Assembly: GCA_016717705.1 (NCBI GenBank)
Contig: JADKFD010000097.1
Location: 1-9,241 of the forward strand
Length of the DNA: 9,241 nt
Direction: 5' to 3'
Origin: Rhodanobacteraceae bacterium
GTDB lineage: Bacteria > Pseudomonadota > Gammaproteobacteria > Xanthomonadales > SZUA-5
The position numbers and the translations under genes are program-made. The notes beneath the pieces are model-generated. The model did no database searches and had not been told where the DNA came from. It saw only the letters and a list, made by a program, of their open reading frames with translations. Positions 1-7,790 of this stretch are shown one piece after another (positions within the stretch are counted from its first letter, which is position 1; each line of letters starts with the position of its first letter).

Positions 1-758
1 GCAGCAGGCCTTCGCGGTCGAACGGCTTCCACGCGCCTTCGGGCTGCGCCAGGCGGTCGGCGATGGCCCACAGGACCATCGGGTTGACGCCCATTCCGAG
101 GTGGCTGGCGGCGATTTCGATGTTCTCGCTCAGGGGCGCTTCGGGCGCCACACTGACTTTCCACGAGACGATGCCGTCGCCTTTGCTGAATATCGACGTG
201 AAAGGCATCTGCGGATGTTGCCGCGCCATCTGGTGCAGTTCCGGATCGTCGGTGCGCCAACCGCTGACTGCCTCGAACACTTTCCAGGCATTGGTCGCGC
301 GCGGGTGTGGCTGTACCGGCGAACCCAGCGTGATCACGTTGCGCACCGAATCGGGCAGGTTGGCGCCAAGCCCGCGCGCCATGGCGCCGCCCAGCGACCA
401 GCCGATCAGGCTGACCTTGCGGCCGTGCTTGCGTTCAATGCGGCGCACCCGCGCCAGCAGCTTGGGCAGGGTTTCCCCGCGCGGGCCGAAGTTGACGCCG
501 AGTTGCCAGGGGTAGGGCACGTAGCCGAGTTCTTCCAGGTACTTGCGCAGTGGCCAGGTGCTGGCGTCGCCGGCAACCAGTCCGGGCAGCACCAGCACCG
601 GGTGGCCGTCGCCCCTGGGGGCGCGTTTGAGCCAACGCCAGGCCAGCGCCAATGACGCCCATTCGAAGACCGCGCGCGACTCGAGCGCCAGCAACAGACG
701 TGAGGGTGGTGCCGGCCCGCCGCCGTCTCCGGCTTGCCGCGGATCGCGCCACGCTCAT
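1..758 (-). CDS. alpha/beta-hydrolase (esterase/lipase-like), 3' end outside window, one frameshift
   Basis: Probable serine hydrolase acting on an ester or lipid; the substrate is unknown. Read on the minus strand in the frame that stays open to the left edge, it has a complete alpha/beta-hydrolase triad. The nucleophile elbow GWSLGG has its Ser at 395-397 (about residue 121). The Asp is in KGDGIVSW at 176-178 (about residue 194). The His is in SHLGMG at 101-103 (about residue 219). An N-terminal strand reads GHPVLVLPGLVAGD. About 250 residues are visible, and the stop codon lies beyond base 1. The likely start is ATG 758-756, which overlaps the upstream acyltransferase stop as ATGA. That ATG is one frame away from the body, so a single-base change is needed near 712-725, in a run of CGG repeats. 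If that ATG is wrong, the start would be a non-ATG codon further in. The overlap with a wax ester synthase gene suggests a role in neutral-lipid turnover, but this is inference. Confidence 0.8.
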
Positions 759-2156
759 TTGGGCAATCTCTTTTCCAGCGCGGCCAGGGCGCGCTCGAAG
801 GCCCGGGCGATGCTGTCGGGCGCGCAACTACGTCCTTGGCCTGATGACACCAAACTCAAGGTGCCCGCCATAACTCTGCACGGTGACATTCAGCGCCAGA
901 CCATGAATGACGATCGAAATCGGGTAGTAGTGCAGCACCCGCGCGCCGGCCAGGAACAACTCGATCGGCGGCCCCGGCACGTTCGAGATGACCAGGTTGG
1001 CCAGCGCCGGCAGGCGCTCGGAAATGTGGCCGTGCGCCCACAGCCGGCTGAGCCCGGATGCCCACAGCGGGGCGGCCAGCCCGGGAAAGTCCGTGGGAAT
1101 CAGGTCGCGCAGGACGCTGACTCGGTTCTTGATGCTCGCCGTTGCGGTGTGGATCGCGGCGAGGCGTTCCAGCGGATCGCTGATCTGGGTCGGCAAGGGG
1201 CACTGCGCCATCGACACCTGATTGTTGGCTTCGCCATCGCCGGCGCCGCGCAGCGAAATCGGCATGCCAACCACCAGCGGCTCGGCCGGAACGCCGCCGT
1301 GCTTGCCCAGATAGTCGCGCAGCGCGTGGGCGACCAGCGCCATGACCACGTCGTTCAGGCTGACGCCATGGCCGCGGGCGACCCGTTTGACGCGGGCCAG
1401 GTCGATGCTGGCCACAGCGAACGCGCGCTCTGGCCCGATCTGGACGTTGAAGATCGTTTTCGGCGCCAACAACAGCGTGTCACGCAGCTTGCCGATCAGG
1501 CTGCCCGGTTTGCCCAGTGCCTGTCCGGCCATTTTCAGCGTCGCCGGCACCGCGCGAATGAGCCGCGCGAATTGCGACACGGTGGCGCGGGCGGCAGTGC
1601 TGGCGCGTGCACGCGTGCCGGCCTCTGGTTCGACGTGGATCACTTCAGTCCCGCTCAGTGGCTTCGGGAAGTGTGAAGCGGTGTCGAGCAGCGCTTGCGC
1701 CAGCGCGATGCCGCCCTGGCCATCGAGCAGGGCATGATGAATCTTCGAATACAGCGCCAGTTCGCCACTGGCCAGGCCATCGATGACGACCAGGCACCAA
1801 AGCGGGTTATCGCGCGGCAGCATCTGCGCATGCAGATCGGCCACCTTGCGCAGCAACTGCGCCTGGGTGCCGGGCTTGGGCAGCCTTTCGTAGCGGATGT
1901 GGTGGTTGAGATCGAGATGCTCGGCCTCCTGCCACATCGGGTGCGCCAGCTCCAGTGGCGCCTCGACCAGCTTGCGGCGCAGGGCGCGCGCCTTGGGCAG
2001 GCGTTCGGCAATCAGAGCTTGCACGGCCGCATGAAATTCGTATCCACGCTTCTTCGGCGCTTCCAGCAGCATCAAGCTGCCGACATGCATTGGGGTACCC
2101 GCAGCCTCCAGGTACAGAAAGCCGGCGTCCAGGCCGCTCAACGTCCGCAGTCGCAC
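755..2156 (-). CDS. wax ester synthase / diacylglycerol acyltransferase (WS/DGAT), frameshift near C-terminus
   Basis: Bifunctional acyltransferase that joins acyl-CoA to fatty alcohols or diacylglycerol, making storage wax esters or triacylglycerol. It is usually associated with the inner membrane face and lipid droplets. Visible family marks are an N-terminal LSGLDAGFLYLE...PMHVGSL, the catalytic HHALLDG at 1719-1739 (His-His and Asp), NPLW, SLNDVVMALVAHAL and VISNVPGP near the C-terminus. The unbroken frame stops at 828 just after EFGVI, which would cut off the family's last helix. Dropping one base near 839-842 continues the protein through PDSIARAFERALAALEKRLPK to a TGA at 757-755. GTG 2156 is preferred because AAGGA precedes it by about 10 bases and its N-terminus aligns with the family. 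ATG 2192 would add 12 residues and has no clear ribosome site. Length is about 466 residues. It is divergent from yajC. Confidence 0.9.
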
Positions 2157-2367
2157 TCGATCAGGATCCTTTCGCTCGCGTGCGCGCAGCATATTCCAGT
2201 GCGCGAGGGCACGCGTTGTGCAGTGCGCCAAATGCGCGCGCGAATGGCGGCGCAGGGCGGCGCGCGCCTGCTGCGCGCCTGCCGGCCCCGCTCGCGATCC
2301 CTGTGGCATACTTGCCGGCTAGCCGCGATTCCTGTCGCGCCCCGTCGTCGTCATCGAGCTGATCCCC
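2157..2367. promoter_or_regulatory. divergent intergenic region between the WS/DGAT operon and yajC
   Basis: About 210 very GC-rich bases with no credible gene. Open frames here only extend neighbouring genes and show no protein signature. It should hold promoters for both directions. The best plus-strand candidate is a -10-like CATACT at 2307-2312, about 55 bases before the yajC ATG, but there is no recognisable -35 at the right distance. AAGGA upstream of GTG 2156 serves as the probable ribosome site for the minus-strand gene. No operator or strong inverted repeat stands out among the many GCGC runs. Confidence 0.35.
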
Positions 2368-2693
2368 ATGGATTTTCTGATTTCCCCGCCTACGCGCAGG
2401 CCGCCGGGCAGCAGCCCAGCATGTTGCCCAGCCTTGTGATGCTGGTTGTGTTCTTCGCGATCTTTTATTTCCTGCTGATCCGCCCGCAGCAAAAGCGCGT
2501 GGCTGAGCACAAGAAGATGGTCGACGCGATGTCACGCGGTGACGAGATTGTCACCACCGGTGGCCTGCTCGGTCGGGTCGAGGAAGTGGGCGACAGCTTC
2601 GTGACCTTGGAAATTGCCCAGGGCGTCCGCATCAAGGTGCAGAAGCACGCGCTCGGCGCGGTGCTGCCAAAGGGCACCTACAAGTCCGCTTAA
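2368..2693 (+). CDS. yajC: Sec translocon accessory protein YajC, one frameshift near N-terminus
   Basis: Small inner-membrane partner of SecD-SecF that associates with the SecYEG export channel. From residue 18 or so it reads PSLVMLVVFFAIFYFLLIRP, the single membrane helix, followed directly by QQKR, EHKKMVDAMSRGDEIVTTGG and ALGAVLPKGT, all typical of YajC. ATG 2368 gives MDFLIS, then the frame is lost. Adding one C to the CCCC run at 2383-2386 yields MDFLISPAYAQAAGQQ and joins the main frame, giving about 108 residues, the normal size. Without that repair the first in-frame ATG (2421) would remove the periplasmic N-terminal tail. It is first in the yajC-secD-secF operon, 54 bases before secD. 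Confidence 0.93.
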
Positions 2694-2737
2694 AGCGCGC
2701 TTTGCTGGTTCCTCCCATTCGCTCGTTAGCCTCTGTC

Positions 2738-2744
2738 GAGGTGA
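2738..2744 (+). promoter_or_regulatory. ribosome binding site of secD
   Basis: GAGGTGA lies just before ATG 2748, with GAGG six bases from the start codon. This is a strong Shine-Dalgarno match and fixes the secD start at MFEFPKWK. Confidence 0.75.
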
Positions 2745-2747
2745 TAG

Positions 2748-4607
2748 ATGTTTGAGTTTCCCAAATGGAAGTTCGGCCTGGTGGCCGGACTGGTGTTGCT
2801 GGCAGCGCTGTACTCCTTGCCGAACTTGTTCCCGCAAGAGCCGGCGATCCAGATATCGGCCAATCGCGGCGCCACCGTCGACGAGGTCCTGCAGGGTCGC
2901 GTCGAAGGGGCGCTGAAGGGCAAGAAGATCGACTTTTTCGGCCTGGAGCGAACCGATACCCGGCTGATGGTGCGTTTGCCCACTGCCGACTCGCAGCTGC
3001 TGGCGCAGACGATCTTGTCGGAAGAGCTTGGCGACAAGTACACGGTGGCCATGAATCTGGCGTCGACCGTGCCCGGCTGGCTGCAGGCCCTGCACGCCAA
3101 GCCGATGACCTTGGGTCTGGACTTGCAGGGCGGCGTCCACTTCCTGATGGAGGTCGATCAGCAGGCGGCCCGTGACAAGCTCGAAGAGCGCTACGTCAAC
3201 GAGCTCTATCACGATCCTGCGCGCCGAGAAGATTGCCTACCGCTCGGTGACGCGCACCCGCGACGGCCTGTCGATCCAGCTGCTGTCTCGCGAGGATCGC
3301 GCCAAGGCGTTGGCGCAAGTGACCTCGAAGCGCCGGACCTGCTGGCCGAAGAGGCGACTGCGGGCGATCCAACGTCCTGCTGGCGCGCATCCGCCGGAGA
3401 AGATCGCCGAGGCGCAGAAGGCAACGATCGACCAGAACATAACCACACTGTACAAGCGCGTCAGCGAACTCGGCGTCGCCGAGCCGATCGTGCAGCAGCA
3501 GGGGCAGACGCGCATCGTCGTGCAGTTGCCGGGCATCCAGGATACAGCCGCGGCGAAGAAGATCCTCGGTTCAACGGCAACCCTCGAATACCGCGCCGGC
3601 AACGACAGCGCCAATGCGGTCGAGGCCGCTGCGACCGGCCGGATTCCGCCGGATTCCAGGCTGTATTACGACCAATCGGGCAACCCGGTGCTGCTGAAGA
3701 AGAACTGATCGCCAGCGGCGACCAGCTGGTCGATGCGACCAGCGGCTTCGACCAGCAGTCCGGAACGCCGATGGTGTCGGTGACGCCTGGATTCCGCCGG
3801 CGGCATGCGCATGCTGGACTTCACCAGCGAAAATGTCGGTCGCCCGATGGGCGTGGTCTACATCGAACGCGTGCCGGAGTCCGCACGTCGTCGACGGCAA
3901 GGAAGTGCGCACTTTCAAGGAAACGCAGACGGTCATCAGCTGGCGCCGGATCCACGGGGTGTTCAGCAACAAGTTCCAGACCACTGGCCTGGACAGCAAC
4001 CCAGGAAGCCAGCGAACTGGCCCTGCTGCTGCGCGCCGGATCGCTGGCGGTGCCGGTCGACATCATCGAAGAGCGCGTGATCGGGCCCAGCCTGGGCCGC
4101 GAGAACATCGAGGCGGGCATCAAGGCGATGGCCATCGGCACCGCCTTCATCATCGTGTTCGTGATGTTCTACTACAAGCTGGTCGGCATCGTGACCGTGA
4201 TCGGCCTGGGTGTGAACATGCTGCTGCTGGTGGCGATCCTGAGCGTGCTCGGGGCCACGCTGACCATGCCCGGCATCGCCGGTATCGTGCTGACCTTGGG
4301 TATGGCGGTCGACGCCAACGTGCTGATCGCCGAGCGTATCCGCGAGGAAGTGCGCTCAGGAAACTCGCCGATGAACGCACTCAAGGCCGGCTACGAGAAA
4401 GCCTGGGGCACCATTCTCGACTCCAACCTGACCACGCTGTTTGCCGCGATGGCGATGTTCGCCTTCGGTTCCGGCCCGGTGAAAGGGTTCGCCGTCACCA
4501 TGTTCACCGGCATCCTGACCTCGATGTTCAGCGCGGTCACGGTGACCCAGTTGATCATGGCGCTGGTCTACGGTCGCCAACGCAAAGTGCAGTCGATTTC
4601 GGTCTAA
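2748..4607 (+). CDS. secD: protein translocase subunit SecD, about eight frameshifts
   Basis: Inner-membrane subunit of the SecDF complex, which uses the proton gradient to help pull exported proteins out of SecYEG. Repaired length is about 620 residues, normal for xanthomonad-type SecD. It has a first membrane helix at about residues 9-27, then DLQGGVHF near 125-132. The large periplasmic region includes KRVSELGVAEPIVQQQG. After AVPVDIIEERVIGPSLG come five C-terminal helices with GMAVDANVLIAERIREE, whose Asp is at 4311-4313 (about residue 522). The frame changes near 3207, 3327, 3369, 3391, 3701, 3786, 3880 and 4001. Each is explained by one base lost or gained; for example an extra C at 3786 and at 4001, and a missing C near 3369 and 3391. 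From 4002 to the stop it is unbroken. I read the breaks as sequence error because the segments join into one conserved protein. secF follows after 24 bases. Confidence 0.92.
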   Translation: MFEFPKWKFGLVAGLVLLAALYSLPNLFPQEPAIQISANRGATVDEVLQGRVEGALKGKKIDFFGLERTDTRLMVRLPTADSQLLAQTILSEELGDKYTVAMNLASTVPGWLQALHAKPMTLGLDLQGGVHFLMEVDQQAARDKLEERYVNELYHDPARREDCLPLGDAHPRRPVDPAAVSRGSRQGVGASDLEAPDLLAEEATAGDPTSCWRASAGEDRRGAEGNDRPEHNHTVQARQRTRRRRADRAAAGADAHRRAVAGHPGYSRGEEDPRFNGNPRIPRRQRQRQCGRGRCDRPDSAGFQAVLRPIGQPGAAEEELIASGDQLVDATSGFDQQSGTPMVSVTPGFRRRHAHAGLHQRKCRSPDGRGLHRTRAGVRTSSTARKCALSRKRRRSSAGAGSTGCSATSSRPLAWTATQEASELALLLRAGSLAVPVDIIEERVIGPSLGRENIEAGIKAMAIGTAFIIVFVMFYYKLVGIVTVIGLGVNMLLLVAILSVLGATLTMPGIAGIVLTLGMAVDANVLIAERIREEVRSGNSPMNALKAGYEKAWGTILDSNLTTLFAAMAMFAFGSGPVKGFAVTMFTGILTSMFSAVTVTQLIMALVYGRQRKVQSISV

Positions 4608-4619
4608 GCCGACCAGGAC

Positions 4620-4624
4620 AGGAG
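4620..4624 (+). promoter_or_regulatory. ribosome binding site of secF
   Basis: AGGAG seven bases before ATG 4632 supports that start codon and independent translation initiation of secF within the operon. Confidence 0.7.
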
Positions 4625-4631
4625 CAAAGCC

Positions 4632-5584
4632 ATGGAATTCTTCAATCCAAACGCCAATATCCCGTTCATGAGCTGGCGCAAGATCACGGTCGGCATTTCT
4701 GCCTTCCTGATCCTCGCCTCGATCGTGCTGCTGGCCACGCGTGGCCTCGATCTGGCGCTCGACTTCACCGGCGGCACGCTGGTGGAGGTCGAGTCCGAGC
4801 AAGCGCTGGACACCGGCGCTGTGCGCGCGGCGCTGGAAAAGGCCGGTTTCGAGAACGTCGCGGTGCAGAGCATCGGTGGCGCGGCAAGGCGGCGATGCGC
4901 CTGCCGCCCTGACCAAGGGTTCGATCTCGGCAGACCAGCGCCAGGCGGAAACCGCCAAGCGCGTGCAACTGGCGCTGAACGAGGCCGACATCACGGTCGA
5001 CCGTCAAGCGCAGCGAGTTCGTCGGTCCCCAGGTCGGCAAGGAACTGGCCGAAGACGGCTCATCGCCGTGGTGTTCGTGATGCTGACCATCATGGCCTAC
5101 GTGGCCATGCGCTTCGAATGGCGTTTTGGCCTCTCGGGGATTGCCGGCGAAGTCGCACGATCATGATCATCACCTGGGCTTCATCTCGCTGATCGACATG
5201 GATTTCGATCTGACGGTGCTGGCGGCCCTGCTGACGGTCGCCGGTTACTCGATCAACGACAAGGTCGTGGTCTTCGATCGCGTTCGCGAGATCTTCCGCA
5301 GTGCACGCAAGCTGGGCGCCGAGGACACCATCAACAAGGCGATCAACAACACCTTGTCGCGTACCTTGATCACCGGCGTGACCACCTTCATGGCGCTGTT
5401 GTCGCTGTATTTCCTCGGTGGTCCGGTGGTCGAAAACTTCGCGCTGACGACCATTTTCGGCATCATCGTCGGTACCGCGTCCTCGATCTTCTTCTGCAAC
5501 CCGATGCTGCTCTGGCTCGGCGTGTCGAAGAGCGACCTGCAAGTGGTGAAGAAGGAAGATCCGGAATTGGCGCTGCGTCCCTGA
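4632..5584 (+). CDS. secF: protein translocase subunit SecF, about six frameshifts
   Basis: Partner of SecD in the inner membrane; together they drive late steps of Sec-dependent export. The N-terminus has SWRKITVG, a membrane helix at about residues 18-36, and LDFTGGTLVEVE, the SecF counterpart of the SecD signature. Later segments are SEFVGPQVGKELAEDG, the helix IAVVFVMLTIMAYVAMRFEW, and DLTVLAALLTVAGYSINDKV followed by VVFDRVREIF. The frame changes near 4885, 4908, 5002, 5060, 5150 and 5173. Most need one missing base, for example a C in CCGCCC near 4908 and in ACCTGGG near 5173. The conserved His-Asp expected after GIAGEV is garbled at 5148-5165. From about 5175 to the stop it is intact. 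Repaired length is about 318 residues, normal for SecF. It is last in the operon, followed by a hairpin terminator. Confidence 0.92.
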
Positions 5585-5608
5585 CGGTATCGTCGAATCG
5601 CCGCAAAC

Positions 5609-5637
5609 AGGGCGCCTTCGGGCGCCTTGCTTGTTTT
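5609..5637 (+). terminator. Rho-independent terminator after secF
   Basis: GGCGCC, a TTCG tetraloop, then GGCGCC form a perfect stem at 5611-5626. G5610-T5627 and A5609-T5628 extend it to eight pairs. The T-rich stretch GCTTGTTTT follows at 5629-5637. It sits 25 bases past the secF stop and before kup, so kup is likely transcribed separately. Confidence 0.85.
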
Positions 5638-5643
5638 GTGACC

Positions 5644-5693
5644 GCGGAATGCCACCAGCTGTCAACAGCCAATCGCGGCGCTCATCATTCCGC
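5644..5693. repeat. nested inverted repeats in the kup leader
   Basis: GCGGAATG at 5644-5651 and CATTCCGC at 5686-5693 are perfect complements enclosing 34 bases. Inside that loop, GCTGT (5658-5662) and ACAGC (5665-5669) are complementary around CA. A third small palindrome, TCGGA-A-TCCGA, lies at 5722-5732 at the start of the gene. No T-run follows, so this is not a standard terminator. It could be an RNA leader structure or protein-binding sites controlling kup. No clear -35/-10 pair was recognised in this 135-base gap. Confidence 0.5.
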
Positions 5694-5705
5694 ATTCGCG
5701 ATTGC

Positions 5706-5721
5706 GAGGTAGTTGGCCTTG
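5706..5721 (+). promoter_or_regulatory. ribosome binding site and TTG start codon of kup
   Basis: GAGG at 5706-5709 stands nine bases before TTG 5719-5721. From this TTG the reading is LSESDPAP, a plausible Kup N-terminus. One base must be added near 5742-5746 to reach THRGLIVAAIG in the main frame. The in-frame ATG codons at 5631 and 5649 overlap the terminator tail and the leader repeats and give no family-like sequence. Confidence 0.55.
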
Positions 5722-7587
5722 TCGGAATCCGATCCAGCGCCACTCACCGCGGCCTGATTGTCGCGGCGATCGGCGTGGTCTTCGGCGATATCGGCACCAG
5801 CCCCTTGTACGCCTTGCGCGAGTGCTTCAACGGCGACTACGCGCTCGAAGCGACACGTGCCAATGTCCTCGGGGTGCTGTCGCTGCTGTTGTGGTCGATG
5901 ACCCTGGTGGTCTCGATCAAGTACCTCGCCCTGATCCTGCGTGCCGACAACCGCGGCGAAGGTGGCATCCTGGCATTGATGGCACTGGCACTGCAGAAGT
6001 CGGCGGCGACCGGTCGCCGCCGCCGCGTCCTGCTGCTGGTCGGCATGGCCGGCGCGGCGCTGTTCTTCGCCGATGGCCTGATCACGCCGGCGATTTCGGT
6101 CCTGAGCGCGATCGAGGGTCTGTCGGTGGCGGCTCCCGGATTCGGCGACCACCAATTGCCGATCGCCATTGCGGTTATCGTCGGATTGTTCATCGTCCAG
6201 AAGCGCGGTACCGAGCGGGTTGCCACCTGGTTCGGGCCGATCATGCTGGTCTGGTTCGCGGCCATGGCGGTGCTCGGGTTGATGCACATCGCCGACGACC
6301 CGCACATCTTCGCCGCGATCGATCCGCGCTGGGCGGTCGATCTGGCGATGCGCCACGGCTGGCACACCCTGGTCATCATGGGCGCGGTCTTCCTGGTCAT
6401 GACCGGAGGCGAGGCGCTTTACGCGGACATGGGGCATTTCGGTCGTCACTCGATCCGGATGGGCTGGTTCGGCGTCGTCATGCCGGCGATCCTGCTGAAT
6501 TACTTTGGTCAGGGCGCGTTGTTGCTGAGTGATCCGAGGAGCCGCGGCGCATCCGTTCTACGGACTGGCACCGAAGGCCGTCCAATTGCCGCTGGTGGTC
6601 CTGGCGACGGCGGCGACGGTGATCGCCTCGCAGGCGGTCATTTCGGGCGTGTTCTCGGTCACGCGCCAGGCCATCCAACTCGGTTTCCTGCCGCGCGCGG
6701 ACATTGTCCATACCTCGGAAAGCACAATGGGGCAGATCTATGTGCCGGTGGCCAACTGGGCGATGCTGATCGGCGTCATTTGCCTGCTGCTGGTTTTCGG
6801 CAGTTCCTCGGAAATTGCCTCGGCCTATGGCATCGCGGTATCGCTGACCATGGTGCTGGAGGTCGGGCTGGTGTTCGTGCTGGCGGCGACCGGCTGGGGC
6901 TGGCGCTGGTGGTCGCTGCTGCCGGTAGCCGGGCTGATTCTGTTCGATTTGAGCTACCTCGCAGCGAACTCGTTGAAGATCAGCCACGGTGGCTGGTTTC
7001 CGCTGGTGCTGAGCATGTTGCTGGTGATCCTCATGACCACGTGGACCCACGGCAGTCGCCTGGTGCGAGAGCAGGTGCGCTGTCAGGAAATGCCGATCGA
7101 TCTGTTCCTCTCCAGTGTCACCGGCGTGCCGCGCGTGTCGGGCACCGCGGTATTCCTGTCGCGCGTGGCCGAGGGAATTCCGCACAGCCTGCTGCACAAC
7201 CTGAAGCACAACAAGATCCTGCACGAGCGCGTGGTGTTGATGAGCCTGATCGTCGAAGAGGTGCCGCGCATCCTCAACGATCGCCTGCTGGAGATCGAGA
7301 ACCTCGGTTCCGGCTTCTACCGGATCAAGGCGCATTTCGGTTTCTCCGAGGAATTCGATGTGCCCCGGGTGCTTCAGCGCGCCGCGGCCAAAGGCATGCC
7401 CTTTGACATGATGGACACGACTTTCTTCCTCGGCCGCGAAACCGTGATTCCAACCCGCGGCGACGGCATGACCGCCTGGCGCGAACATTTGTTCGGCTGG
7501 ATGTGGAAGAGCGCGGCGCGTGCGATGGATTCGCTGAAGCTGCCGCCGAATCGAGTGGTCGAACTGGGAACGCAGGTCGAGATCTGA
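5719..7587 (+). CDS. kup: low-affinity potassium transport protein Kup, two frameshifts
   Basis: Inner-membrane potassium/proton symporter of the KUP/HAK/KT family. The signature GVVFGDIGTSPLYALRECF is near residues 18-36. It is followed by about twelve hydrophobic helices (for example LLLVGMAGAALFFADGLITP and LVIMGAVFLVMTGGEALYAD) and a C-terminal cytosolic domain from about 7050 containing MPIDLFLSS, VPRVSGTAVFLS and KHNKILHERVVLMSL. Repaired length is about 622 residues, matching the family. The frame is lost twice. One base is missing near 5742-5746 just after the start, and one extra A at about 6537 turns SDPGAAAHPFYGLAP out of frame. It ends with VVELGTQVEI. It appears to be a single-gene unit, since a terminator precedes it and about 200 bases separate it from rpoN. 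The TTG start is inferred. Confidence 0.94.
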
Positions 7588-7790
7588 GCGGTGAGAGCTG
7601 CCGACGCGCGCCGGCTGGCCGATGTGCTACCGGGTGAACGCGCTGCGCGCGCACACCGGCTCACTGACACGGCCGACCGCCCGACTCACCGCGAAATCGC
7701 CAGCGATTTCCACCATCCTACCCTTCGTCCAGCAACATTGTTTGACCGAAGTGACTGGTATCGGCCGCCGCAGCCAAGCAGACTAGGGGC
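7588..7790. other. kup-rpoN intergenic region with a perfect inverted repeat
   Basis: No credible gene lies in these 203 bases. The clearest structure is GAAATCGC-CA-GCGATTTC at 7693-7710, an eight-base perfect inverted repeat about 80 bases before the rpoN start. No T-run follows, so it looks more like an operator or RNA hairpin than a terminator. A GC-rich stretch at 7625-7662 can form only imperfect pairing. An rpoN promoter is expected here, but I see only weak matches (TTGACC at 7742-7747 without a well-spaced -10). AGGGG at 7785-7789 is one base from the rpoN ATG, unusually close for a ribosome site. Confidence 0.45.

Noticed and set aside
543..1676. Long plus-strand open frame opposite the WS/DGAT gene
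   Set aside because: It is antisense to a gene with clear catalytic motifs, is rich in Arg, Gln and Ala as expected of a GC-rich shadow frame, and has no recognisable domain.
1695..2367. Long in-frame extension upstream of yajC
   Set aside because: It runs antisense through the WS/DGAT gene and has no domain. The frame is open only because of GC bias.
3200..4005. Programmed frameshifting or decay of secD
   Set aside because: Programmed sites are single and use slippery heptamers with a downstream structure. Here there are about eight breaks in both directions, and neighbouring genes show the same defect, so sequence error is more likely.
4356..4994. Minus-strand open frame across the secD/secF junction
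   Set aside because: It lies opposite strongly conserved SecD and SecF residues and has no signature of its own.
5652..5685. A cyclic-di-AMP or other known riboswitch before kup
   Set aside because: The region is short and I cannot match it to any known aptamer consensus. Only simple inverted repeats are supported.
7625..7662. Possible terminator hairpin after kup
   Set aside because: The arms around ACCGGGTG and CACACCGG pair only partly, and no T-run follows.
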